The position numbers and the translations under genes were made by a program. Below, piece after piece: positions 5,943 to 12,285 of a stretch of 14,038 nt of DNA (within the stretch, counting starts at the first letter, position 1; every line of letters begins with the position of its first letter). The stretch comes from Actinomycetes bacterium. GTDB lineage: Bacteria > Actinomycetota > Actinomycetes > Actinomycetales > Cellulomonadaceae. The notes under the pieces are model-generated. The model was not told where the DNA came from. It made no database searches and saw only the letters and a list, made by a program, of their open reading frames with translations. The stretch lies in contig JAEWQZ010000197.1 in NCBI GenBank assembly GCA_023460255.1, positions 1-14,038 of the forward strand. Direction: 5' to 3'.

Positions 5943-7393
5943 CAGCCGACCGAGCCCTCCATCTGGAGCTCGATGAGGCGGTTCAGCTCGAGGGCGTACT
6001 CCATGGGCAGCTCGCGCGCGATCGGCTCGACGAAGCCACGCACGATCATGGCCATCGCCTCGGTCTCGGGCATGCCGCGGGACATGAGGTAGAAGAGCTG
6101 GTCCTCGCTGACCCGCGAGACCGTCGCCTCGTGGCCCATCGACACCTCGTCCTCGCGGACGTCCACGTACGGGTAGGTGTCCGAACGCGAGACCTGGTCC
6201 ACGAGCAGGGCGTCGCAGAGCACGTTGGACGCCGAGTACTCAGCCCCCTCGAGCACCTGCACCAGACCGCGGTACGAGGTCCGTCCTCCCCCACGGGCCA
6301 CGGACTTGGAGATGATCGAGCTCGACGTGCGCGGGGCGGCGTGCACCATCTTCGCCCCGGCGTCCTGGTGCTGGCCCTCGCCCGCGAACGCGATGGAGAG
6401 CGTCTCGCCCTTGGCGTGCTCCCCCATGAGGTAGATGGCCGGGTACTTCATGGTGACCTTGGAGCCGATGTTGCCGTCGACCCACTCCATGGTGGCGCCC
6501 TCGGCCGCCGTCGCCCGCTTGGTGACGAGGTTGTACACGTTGTTCGACCAGTTCTGGATGGTCGTGTACCGGACCCGGGCGTTCTTCTTGACGATGATCT
6601 CCACGACGGCCGAGTGCAGCGAGTCGCTCGAGTAGATCGGTGCCGTGCAGCCCTCGACGTAGTGCACGTACGAGCCCTCGTCGGCGATGATCAGGGTCCG
6701 CTCGAACTGGCCCATGTTCTCGGTGTTGATCCGGAAGTAGGCCTGGAGCGGGATCTCCACGTGCACGCCCGGCGGGACGTAGACGAACGACCCGCCCGAC
6801 CAGACGGCCGTGTTCAGCGCGGCGAACTTGTTGTCCCCGGCGGGGATCACCGAGCCGAAGTACTGCTCGAAGATCTCCGGGTGCTCGCGCAGGCCGGTGT
6901 CGGTGTCGAGGAAGATCACGCCCTGCTCCTCCAGGTCCTCGCGGATCTGGTGGTAGACGACCTCCGACTCGTACTGCGCCGCGACACCGGCGACGAGGCG
7001 CTGCTTCTCGGCCTCGGGGATGCCCAGGCGGTCGTACGTGCGCCGGATGTCCTCGGGCAGGTCCTCCCAGCGGGTGGCCTGCTTCTCCGTGGAGCGCACG
7101 AAGTACTTGATGTTGTCGAAGTCGATGCCCGACAGGTCCGCGCCCCAGTGCGGCATGGGCTTCTTCTCGAAGAGCCGCAGGGACTTCAGCCGGAGCTTGA
7201 GCATCCACTCGGGCTCGTTCTTGAGCGCGGAGATGTTCCGGACCACCTCCTCCGACAGGCCGCGCTGGGCGGACATCCCTGCGGCGTCGGAGTCGTGCCA
7301 CCCGTACCCGTAGGTGCCGATCGACGCGATGATCTCGGCGTCGCTCGTGGCGGCGTCGGTCGCGGCGGCGTTGGTCTCGGTCGGTGCCGTCAT
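5942..7393 (-). CDS. sufB: SufB, main scaffold subunit of the SufBCD complex
   Basis: A 483-residue SufB, usual length. SufB receives sulfur and iron and, with SufD and SufC, builds the nascent [Fe-S] cluster. C393 (NVLCDALLVD) and E422 (SMGHEATVSR) are 29 residues apart, the same spacing as the catalytic pair C405 and E434 in E. coli SufB. Other typical segments are GYGWHDSD near the N-terminus, SGGSFVYVPPGVHVEIPL, YVEGCTAPIYSSDSLH, and EDQLFYLMSRGMPE. No intein interrupts it, unlike the mycobacterial sufB, which often carries one. The ATG at 7391-7393 has GGAGGG six bases upstream and overlaps the sufR stop as ATGA. sufB is therefore cotranscribed with its regulator. Confidence 0.97.
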   Translation of the reverse strand: MTAPTETNAAATDAATSDAEIIASIGTYGYGWHDSDAAGMSAQRGLSEEVVRNISALKNEPEWMLKLRLKSLRLFEKKPMPHWGADLSGIDFDNIKYFVRSTEKQATRWEDLPEDIRRTYDRLGIPEAEKQRLVAGVAAQYESEVVYHQIREDLEEQGVIFLDTDTGLREHPEIFEQYFGSVIPAGDNKFAALNTAVWSGGSFVYVPPGVHVEIPLQAYFRINTENMGQFERTLIIADEGSYVHYVEGCTAPIYSSDSLHSAVVEIIVKKNARVRYTTIQNWSNNVYNLVTKRATAAEGATMEWVDGNIGSKVTMKYPAIYLMGEHAKGETLSIAFAGEGQHQDAGAKMVHAAPRTSSSIISKSVARGGGRTSYRGLVQVLEGAEYSASNVLCDALLVDQVSRSDTYPYVDVREDEVSMGHEATVSRVSEDQLFYLMSRGMPETEAMAMIVRGFVEPIARELPMEYALELNRLIELQMEGSVG

Positions 7394-8151
7394 GGGGTTC
7401 CCTCCACAGTCGCGGCAGGTGCGGTCGGTCGGGCGCCGGCGAGCGGGACGTGCGTGGTGCACACGTGCCCGCCGGTCGCGAGGGTCGAGAGTCGCTGGAC
7501 GTGCACGCCCAGGAGCGTCGAGAAGAGTGCGGTCTCGGCCTCGCAGAGCTGGGGGAAGTGCTCGGCGACGGCCTGCACCGGGCAGTGGCCCTGGCACAGC
7601 TGGACGGCGCGCCCACCCGGCAGCGGGCGCACGGAGGCGGCGAAGCCGTCGGCCGACAGCCGGTCGGCCAGGATGGACAGCCGCTCGGTGACGTCGTCGG
7701 TGCGGGTGACGGCGTCCCCGTGGTGGCTGTGCATCTCGTGCACGCGCTGGCGCGCGAACTCGCGCACGGCCTCCTCCCCGCCGAGGCGTGCGACGTAGGC
7801 GAGCGCCTCGGCCGCGAGGTCGGAGTACGCGTCGGCCAGGGCCGACTGGCCGCGCGACGTAGCGACGAACGCCCGCGCCGGGCGACCGCGCCGCTGGCGA
7901 CCGAGGGCCGGGGCGGTGTGCTCGACGATCTGGCCCGCGGTCAGCAGGGCGCTGACGTGGCGCCGCACACCGGCCGGCGTGAGGTCGAGGTCCGCCGCGA
8001 GACGCACGACGGTGACCGGCCCCTCCTCGACGACGAGGCGCAGGATCCGGTCCCGGGTCGAGCAGTCCTCCTCCGCGGGGGCCGTCTCGCCGGGAACCGT
8101 CGGAGCAGGTGCCACCTGCGCGGACGATGTCGCGGACGTGGTCACGGGCAC
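7390..8151 (-). CDS. sufR: SufR-type Fe-S-sensing transcriptional repressor of the SUF operon
   Basis: A 253-residue DNA-binding protein with an N-terminal winged helix of the DeoR/ArsR type at about 30-100 (TRDRILRLV to GRPARAFV) and a C-terminal cysteine-rich part. C190, C203 and C231 are spaced C-x12-C-x27-C. This is the spacing I recall for the three cluster-binding cysteines of cyanobacterial SufR (C164, C177, C205). An extra C186 lies close by. SufR represses suf genes when loaded with a cluster and releases them under iron or oxidative stress. The GTG start at 8151 follows a strong GGAGGGAGGA purine run. It is the first gene of the operon, so it should control itself, in contrast to the divergent arrangement in cyanobacteria. 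The first 28 residues are low-complexity Ala/Pro/Thr, so a later start cannot be excluded. Confidence 0.93.
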   Translation of the reverse strand: MPVTTSATSSAQVAPAPTVPGETAPAEEDCSTRDRILRLVVEEGPVTVVRLAADLDLTPAGVRRHVSALLTAGQIVEHTAPALGRQRRGRPARAFVATSRGQSALADAYSDLAAEALAYVARLGGEEAVREFARQRVHEMHSHHGDAVTRTDDVTERLSILADRLSADGFAASVRPLPGGRAVQLCQGHCPVQAVAEHFPQLCEAETALFSTLLGVHVQRLSTLATGGHVCTTHVPLAGARPTAPAATVEGTP

Positions 8152-8183
8152 GGGCTCCTCCCTCCGGGCTGCTTGCGGCTGGG

Positions 8184-8198
8184 ACGCGGCGGCCGCGT
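8184..8198 (-). other. Hairpin in the predicted sufR 5' leader
   Basis: ACGCGG (8184-8189) and CCGCGT (8193-8198) form a perfect 6-bp stem with a 3-nt loop, about 33 nt upstream of the sufR GTG. It lies in the untranslated leader if transcription starts near 8231. In DNA of this GC content such a stem can occur by chance, so a regulatory role is only a possibility. Confidence 0.2.
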
Positions 8199-8229
8199 GC
8201 TGTGCGGCGTCGGCTCACGGGCGTCGATA

Positions 8230-8251
8230 TTGGCAACATTGTCGTTGCCGA
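8230..8251. promoter_or_regulatory. SufR operator candidate 1 (CAAC-N6-GTTG type)
   Basis: A perfect inverted repeat, GGCAAC (8232-8237), six bases, GTTGCC (8244-8249), with one further matching T/A pair outside (8230/8251). The core is CAAC-N6-GTTG, the form I recall for the high-affinity SufR site in cyanobacteria. It lies 80 bp upstream of the sufR start in an AT-richer patch of a GC-rich region. The six central bases coincide with the candidate -10 hexamer of the suf promoter on the minus strand, which fits repression by blocking polymerase. Confidence 0.65.
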
Positions 8252-8266
8252 ATTCGTTCCATGCAA
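8238..8266 (-). promoter_or_regulatory. Candidate suf operon promoter
   Basis: On the minus strand, TTGCAT (8266-8261) and GACAAT (8243-8238) are 17 bp apart, matching the -35 and -10 consensus at 3 and 4 of 6 positions. Transcription would start near 8231, giving a leader of about 80 nt before sufR. The -10 falls in the spacer of operator 1 and the -35 in operator 2. Support comes mostly from this placement; an alternative -10, CAATAT (8232-8227), has a poorer -35. Confidence 0.4.
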
Positions 8267-8270
8267 CGAA
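8253..8270. promoter_or_regulatory. Second N6-spaced inverted repeat upstream of sufR (possible operator 2)
   Basis: TTCGTT (8253-8258), six bases, AACGAA (8265-8270): a perfect 6-bp inverted repeat with the same spacer length as operator 1. The two axes are 21 bp apart, about two helical turns, so proteins bound at both would face the same side. The half-sites point the other way from CAAC-N6-GTTG, so it may bind SufR weakly or bind another factor. An alternative pairing is CGTTGC (8243-8248) with GCAACG (8263-8268). Confidence 0.4.
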
Positions 8271-8312
8271 GGTCACCCTCACCTGAGTCGCACCTCGTGG
8301 CCGGGCGGCACC

Positions 8313-8318
8313 TAGACT
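8313..8318 (+). promoter_or_regulatory. Candidate -10 element of a leaderless promoter for the ABC exporter operon
   Basis: TAGACT fits TAnnnT and ends 6 nt before the GTG at 8325. No Shine-Dalgarno sequence precedes this GTG, whereas the suf genes on the other strand have strong ones. No good -35 is visible. The operator pair lies 55-95 bp upstream, so SufR effects on this promoter are possible but not shown. Confidence 0.45.
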
Positions 8319-8324
8319 CCGGAC

Positions 8325-9266
8325 GTGCCCTCCCCCGCCGTCGTCGTGTCCGGGCTGGAGAAGTCCTACCGCGGTCGCCCGGCCGTGCAGGGCCTGGACC
8401 TCGCGGCGGCCGCCGGCGCGGTCACCGCGCTGCTCGGCCCGAACGGCGCCGGGAAGACCACCACCGTCGAGTGCTGCGAAGGCCTGCGACGACCCGACGG
8501 CGGGACGGTACGCGTCCTCGGGCTCGACCCGATCGCCGACGCGCGCACCCTGCGGCCCCGCGTCGGAGTGATGCTGCAGGACGGCGGCCTACCGAGCACC
8601 GTGCCCGCCGCCGAGGCCCTGCGCCACGTGTCGCGCATGTACGCGACCCCCCGCGACCTGGCCGAGCTCAGCGACCGTCTCGGCCTCGGGGCGTTCGCCC
8701 GTACCCAGGTGCGCCGGCTGTCCGGCGGGCAGCGGCAGCGGCTCGCCCTCGCCATGGCGGTCGTCGGGCGTCCCCAGGTCGCATTCCTGGACGAGCCCAG
8801 CGCAGGGCTCGACCCGCAGGCCCGGCTGGCGGTGTGGGACCTGGTCCGCGAGCTGCGCGAGTCCGGCACCACGATCGTCCTCACCACGCACCAGATGGTC
8901 GAGGCGGAGACGCTCGCGGACCACGTCGTGGTGGTCGACGACGGCCGGACCGTCGCCTCCGGCACCGTCGCCGAGCTCACGGGCGGTACGGGATCGCTGC
9001 GCGTGACGCTCGCCCACGACGACGACGACGCGGACGACGCGCTCGCAGCCCGTCTCGCCCGTTCGCTCGCCGACGGGGGCCGCCCCGCGGACGTCGTGGC
9101 CGGCCCCCGCGGCGCGCTCGAGGTCCGGGCCGCGCCTGACCCGGTGCTGGTGCACGGCGTCACGCGCTGGGCGCGTGACGAGGGGCTGCTCGTCACGTCG
9201 TTGACCACCGGACGCCGCACCCTCGAGGACATCTTCCTCGACCTCACCGGACGGAGCCTGCGATGA
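8325..9266 (+). CDS. ABC-2 exporter ATP-binding protein (DrrA/CcmA-like)
   Basis: A 313-residue ATPase with one ABC domain at about 6-225 and a C-terminal extension of about 90 residues, as in DrrA-like exporter ATPases. Motifs: Walker A GPNGAGKT at 38-45, Q-loop Q85, signature LSGGQ at 132-136, Walker B AFLDE with D156 and E157, D-loop SAGLDP, and switch H189 in LTTHQ. All catalytic residues are present. The end of the protein carries TLEDIFLDLTGRSLR, a usual closing motif of this family. A short Asp-rich stretch (about 226-233) lies in the linker. The stop overlaps the permease start (ATGA). The substrate is unknown. An exporter pair of this kind also lies between sufR and the ctaA-like gene in mycobacteria, as I recall, so it belongs to the conserved neighbourhood. 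Confidence 0.93.
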   Translation: MPSPAVVVSGLEKSYRGRPAVQGLDLAAAAGAVTALLGPNGAGKTTTVECCEGLRRPDGGTVRVLGLDPIADARTLRPRVGVMLQDGGLPSTVPAAEALRHVSRMYATPRDLAELSDRLGLGAFARTQVRRLSGGQRQRLALAMAVVGRPQVAFLDEPSAGLDPQARLAVWDLVRELRESGTTIVLTTHQMVEAETLADHVVVVDDGRTVASGTVAELTGGTGSLRVTLAHDDDDADDALAARLARSLADGGRPADVVAGPRGALEVRAAPDPVLVHGVTRWARDEGLLVTSLTTGRRTLEDIFLDLTGRSLR

Positions 9267-10060
9267 CCGCGGCGGCCCCCGCACCCTCGGCTGCCTCCGC
9301 GCCCCCTTCCGCGCCCCCCGCCGCGGCACCTGCCCTACGTCGCGTCGCAGCGCAGGTGCTCGTCGAGGCGCGCACGGTGCTGCGCAACGGCGAGCAGCTG
9401 ATCCTCACGCTCGTGCTGCCCGTCCTGCTCCTGGTCGTCCTCGCGCGGACGACCCTGGTGGACATCGGCGTCGACGACGACCGGATCGGCGTCGTCGCGC
9501 CCGGCGTCCTCGCCCTGGCCGTCATGTCGACGGCGTTCACGTCGCAGGCCATCACCACCGGGTTCGACCGCCGCAACGGCGTCCTGCGGCACCTGGCGAC
9601 CACGCCGCTGGGCCGCTCCGGGCTGCTCGCGGGCAAGGCCGGGGCGGTGCTGCTCCTCCAGGTCGGGCAGATGGCGGTGCTCGTCGCCGTCGCCGTGGCG
9701 CTGGGCTGGCGGCCCGCGGCGGCGGGCGTCCCCGGGGCCCTCGGCGTCCTCCTCCTCGGTACCGCCGCGTTCACCTCGCTGGCACTCCTGATCGCCGGGG
9801 TGCTGCGGGCGGAGGCGGTGATCGCCGTCGCGAACCTCGTCTGGGTCCTGCTCCTGGCCGGCGGTGCCGTGCTGCTCCCCGCGGACGTCCTGCCCGGCCC
9901 GCTCGCCGCGATCGCACCGGCACTCCCGTCCGGTGCCCTCGGCGAGGGGCTCCGGGCGGCCCTCGCCGGCGACGGCGTCCCGGCCACCTCCCTGCTCGTC
10001 CTCGCGGTCTGGACGGCCGCCGCGGCCGCGCTGACGGCTCGAACCTTCCGCTGGAGCTGA
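9263..10060 (+). CDS. ABC-2 type exporter permease
   Basis: A 265-residue membrane protein, partner of the ATPase just upstream with a 4-bp start/stop overlap. Six hydrophobic segments are seen at about 46-63, 76-97, 122-148, 155-180, 186-206 and 240-259, the usual ABC-2 layout with both ends in the cytosol. The segment FDRRNGVLRHLATTPLGR (101-118), between the second and third helices, is the typical ABC-2 cytosolic motif thought to contact the ATPase. The first 24 residues are Ala/Pro-rich and probably disordered; a later start is possible but no other start fits the overlap. The substrate is unknown: neighbouring ctaA makes heme-linked or respiratory substrates conceivable, but nothing in the sequence shows this. 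Confidence 0.9.
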   Translation: MTAAAPAPSAASAPPSAPPAAAPALRRVAAQVLVEARTVLRNGEQLILTLVLPVLLLVVLARTTLVDIGVDDDRIGVVAPGVLALAVMSTAFTSQAITTGFDRRNGVLRHLATTPLGRSGLLAGKAGAVLLLQVGQMAVLVAVAVALGWRPAAAGVPGALGVLLLGTAAFTSLALLIAGVLRAEAVIAVANLVWVLLLAGGAVLLPADVLPGPLAAIAPALPSGALGEGLRAALAGDGVPATSLLVLAVWTAAAAALTARTFRWS

Positions 10061-10078
10061 GCCCCCGGCCCACCGGGC
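10061..10078 (+). terminator. Weak hairpin after the ABC exporter operon
   Basis: CCCGG (10064-10068) and CCGGG (10073-10077) pair around a 4-nt loop straight after the permease stop codon. There is no U-tract. It ends 8 nt before the candidate -10 of the heme A synthase gene. It may end or weaken the exporter transcript; evidence is slight. Confidence 0.25.
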
Positions 10079-10085
10079 GGACGCG

Positions 10086-10091
10086 TACGGT
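10086..10091 (+). promoter_or_regulatory. Candidate -10 element of a leaderless promoter for the heme A synthase gene
   Basis: TACGGT fits TAnnnT and ends 7 nt before the GTG at 10099. No ribosome binding site is visible before this start. No clear -35 is present. If real, ctaA has its own promoter although it is only 38 bp after the exporter operon. Confidence 0.4.
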
Positions 10092-10098
10092 TAGCCGC

Positions 10099-11022
10099 GT
10101 GAGCAGCGTGACCGAGTCCCCCTCGCCGCCGCGGGTGCCGGACGCCGGCCCCCCGGCACCTGCCCGTCGCGCCCGGTCCCTGCTGTGGGCCAACCTGGCC
10201 GCGCAGATCGGGATCATCGTGACCGGCGGCGCCGTCCGGCTCACCGGCTCCGGCCTCGGCTGCTCGACGTGGCCCCAGTGCGAGCCCGGGCAGTTCACCC
10301 CGGCCTTCCACGCGGAGACCCCCGCGCACGCCTTCGTCGAGTTCGGCAACCGGACCCTGACCGGCGTCCTGGGGGTCGTCGCCCTCGCCCTCGCCTGGGT
10401 CCTGTGGCGCGACGTGTTGCGACCCCGGTGGTACCGGCGCCTGGCCCTCGTGCCGCTGCTGGGCGTCGCCGCTCAAGCGGTCATCGGCGGGATCACCGTG
10501 CTCGCGGACCTGCACCCCGCCGTCGTGGGTGTGCACATGCTCGTCTCGCTCGCGCTCGTCGCCGCCTCTGCAGCCCTCGTCGTGCTCGACGGCGCACCGA
10601 TGGTCGGCCGGCCCCGGGTCGACCGCCGCACGCTCGTCACCGGGCGTGCCCTGCTCGTCGTCGGGGGCGTCCTCATGGTGCTCGGCACCGTCACGACCGG
10701 GGCCGGGCCGCACGGCGGTGACGACGAGGTCGCCTTCCGCTACGCCGTCGACCCGGTGCTCGTCGCCAAGCTGCACGCGGGAGCCGTGTGGACGTTCCTC
10801 GCGCTGCTGGCCGCCTGCGTGTGGCTGCTCCACCGCGCCGACGCGCCCCCCTGGACGCGTCGCACCTGGTGGGCCCTGGTCGCCGTCACCCTGGCGCAGG
10901 GCCTGATCGGGTACGTGCAGTACTTCACCGGGCTGCCCGAGGTGCTCGTCGGGGTGCACCTGCTCGGCACCGGGCTGCTCACCGCGACGCTCACCTGGGC
11001 CTGGCTGCGCCTGCCCCGCTGA
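10099..11022 (+). CDS. ctaA: Heme A synthase, CtaA/Cox15 family
   Basis: A 307-residue membrane protein with eight predicted helices (about 29-47, 85-105, 116-136, 143-163, 182-202, 222-245, 258-277, 284-304), in two similar four-helix halves. It oxidises the C8 methyl of heme O to the formyl group of heme A for aa3-type cytochrome oxidase. Marks: GGAVRLTGSGLGCSTWPQC with the cysteine pair C55/C61, E81 in VEFGNR, and heme-ligand histidines H146 (VGVHML), H226 (AKLHAG) and H287 (VGVHLL). The fourth expected histidine, three residues after E81, is Asn (N84). Mycobacterial homologues were at first named antibiotic ABC transport proteins, so automatic names can mislead. The GTG at 10099 is chosen for length and its leaderless context. 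The protoheme farnesyltransferase gene ctaB is not in this window. Confidence 0.93.
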   Translation: MSSVTESPSPPRVPDAGPPAPARRARSLLWANLAAQIGIIVTGGAVRLTGSGLGCSTWPQCEPGQFTPAFHAETPAHAFVEFGNRTLTGVLGVVALALAWVLWRDVLRPRWYRRLALVPLLGVAAQAVIGGITVLADLHPAVVGVHMLVSLALVAASAALVVLDGAPMVGRPRVDRRTLVTGRALLVVGGVLMVLGTVTTGAGPHGGDDEVAFRYAVDPVLVAKLHAGAVWTFLALLAACVWLLHRADAPPWTRRTWWALVAVTLAQGLIGYVQYFTGLPEVLVGVHLLGTGLLTATLTWAWLRLPR

Positions 11023-11073
11023 CTCAGCCCGCCGAGGCGAGCGCGACGACGGCCGCCGGCCCCGCGACCGACC

Positions 11074-11655
11074 TCAGCGAGGACCGCGGCGGATCAGTTC
11101 CGCTTCGGACGCCGTGGGCGCCGGGATCGGTGTGGTCCCCAAGACGATCCGCTCGGGCAGTCGGGTACTCGCCGCGTCGACCCGCACAAACGCGTCGCCG
11201 CGTCCCGGTGACGCGAAGACACCCGCCGGGCCACCCACGGCCACGTATCCACCCGCCGGCTCACCGGCCGCATACATCACGGGGGTCACGAACAGGACGT
11301 ACGGGCCGCCTTCGCGGAGGCTCCATCGGCCGGTGTGCTGGTCCATGCCCGGGCTGACGAGGTCGATCTCCGCAGCGTCGAGACTGCCCGCAATGACTCG
11401 CTCCACCGCGAGGCGGACGTAGACCGTCGGGGCGGAGTCGGCGGTGCCGCCCTGTTCGGGAGGGAGGGGAACCTCGAACTGCTCCCCCATCGGATGGGCG
11501 AGGATGACCGCGCTCGCCTGCTCGGCCAGCTCGTCGAGAGTCCGGAACTCCCGGGCGCGCGAGCCGGCAACCTCGACGAGAGGGATGTTGCTCTCGGATG
11601 GTCCCGGCGCGCAGCCGGGAGTCAGGAGCAGCGACGCTCCGAGTGACGCCGCCAC
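11074..11655 (-). CDS. Putative lipoprotein of unknown function
   Basis: A 193-residue protein I do not recognise. The N-terminus, MAASLGASLLLTPGC, ends in a lipobox-like LTPGC with the cysteine at residue 15, which predicts lipid attachment outside the membrane. The rest has a helical part (FRTLDELAEQASAVILAHP) and then beta-rich segments (TVYVRLAVERVIAGSL, GGPYVLFVTPVMY, GGYVAVGGPAGVF), resembling small secreted domains with a VxxVLxG-like strand and YLLFL-like strand, but I name no family. The GTG at 11655 is the only usual start after the in-frame stop at 11689-11691. Codons just before it encode RRRQGRRAI, an ideal signal n-region, which is odd. The gene follows the NUDIX gene by 33 bp in the same frame. 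Third codon positions look less GC-rich than in neighbours, a hint of separate origin. The gene is likely real, its start uncertain. Confidence 0.7.
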   Translation of the reverse strand: MAASLGASLLLTPGCAPGPSESNIPLVEVAGSRAREFRTLDELAEQASAVILAHPMGEQFEVPLPPEQGGTADSAPTVYVRLAVERVIAGSLDAAEIDLVSPGMDQHTGRWSLREGGPYVLFVTPVMYAAGEPAGGYVAVGGPAGVFASPGRGDAFVRVDAASTRLPERIVLGTTPIPAPTASEAELIRRGPR

Positions 11656-11688
11656 AATGGCCCGCCTGCCTTGTCGTCGCCGCCAGGC

Positions 11689-12285
11689 TCACCCCGCGGT
11701 GCGCAGGTCCGTCCAGCCGCGGGCCCGTGCGGCCGCGGCGGCCAGCACCCCGGCCACCGTCGACGGGTTCCGCAGACGTCCGGCGAGCACGGCGGTCACC
11801 GCGTCGTCCAGCGGCACCCAGGCGGCGACCATGTCGGCCTCCTCCGCCTCGCGGGTGTGGCGGTCGGCCTCGGGCACCGGCGAGAGGTCGCGGGCAAGGA
11901 AGACCTGCAGCGACTCGTCGCTGCTCCCCGGGGTGCTGAGGTAGTCGACGAGCGACCACCAGGAGCCCGCGACCAGGTCGGCCTCCTCCGCCAGCTCCCG
12001 CCGGGCGGCGCCGAGCGGCTCCTCGCCGTGGACGTCGAGCAGGCCGGCCGGCGGCTCCCAGAGCTCGCCGCCGGCCGCGTGGCGGTACTGGCGCAGCATC
12101 AGGACGCGGTCGTCGTCGTCGAGGGCGATCACGGCCACGGCACCGGGGTGCCGCACGAACTCACGCGTCACCGTCCCCGCGTCGCCGAGCTCGACGGTCT
12201 CCCGGAGGACGTCCCAGATCATCCCGCGGTGCACGACCCGGGTGTCGATGACGGGCCGCTCACCAGGGACGTCGGCGAGCTCCAT
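11689..12285 (-). CDS. NUDIX hydrolase, ADP-ribose pyrophosphatase type
   Basis: A 198-residue NUDIX enzyme, probably splitting ADP-ribose to AMP and ribose 5-phosphate. The NUDIX box is at 81-104: G81, E88 and R96-E97-L98-A99-E100-E101, followed by ADL where the standard box has xGL. The spacing from G81 to E88 is one residue longer than the textbook box, a form I associate with actinobacterial ADP-ribose pyrophosphatases. The region before it (LRQYRHAAGGELWEPPAG) and LSTPGSSDESLQVFLARDL after it fit that group. The ATG at 12285 overlaps the pyrG stop by one base (TGATG), and no clear ribosome binding site is present, so translation is probably coupled to pyrG. The order pyrG-NUDIX is common in actinobacteria. 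Substrate is inferred from family. Confidence 0.92.
   Translation of the reverse strand: MELADVPGERPVIDTRVVHRGMIWDVLRETVELGDAGTVTREFVRHPGAVAVIALDDDDRVLMLRQYRHAAGGELWEPPAGLLDVHGEEPLGAARRELAEEADLVAGSWWSLVDYLSTPGSSDESLQVFLARDLSPVPEADRHTREAEEADMVAAWVPLDDAVTAVLAGRLRNPSTVAGVLAAAAARARGWTDLRTAG

Noticed and set aside
6131..7798. 555-codon open frame on the plus strand opposite sufB and sufR
   Set aside because: It is a complement-frame shadow of sufB, with biased Val/Arg/Asp/Leu composition and no motif.
7410..7800. Chance that sufR is an ordinary ArsR-type metal sensor
   Set aside because: The three-cysteine C-terminal spacing, place at the head of the suf operon and CAAC-N6-GTTG site upstream fit SufR much better.
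9244..10959. 571-codon open frame on the minus strand opposite the permease and ctaA
   Set aside because: It lies opposite two clear genes, has low-complexity Arg/Gly/Pro/Asp-rich sequence and no recognisable domain. Long antisense frames are normal in GC-rich DNA because stop codons are rare.
11023..11073. A bidirectional terminator between ctaA and the lipoprotein gene
   Set aside because: Only 4-bp stems are seen (GGCC-GCC-GGCC at 11051-11061 and CCTC-AGC-GAGG at 11072-11082), expected by chance at this GC content.
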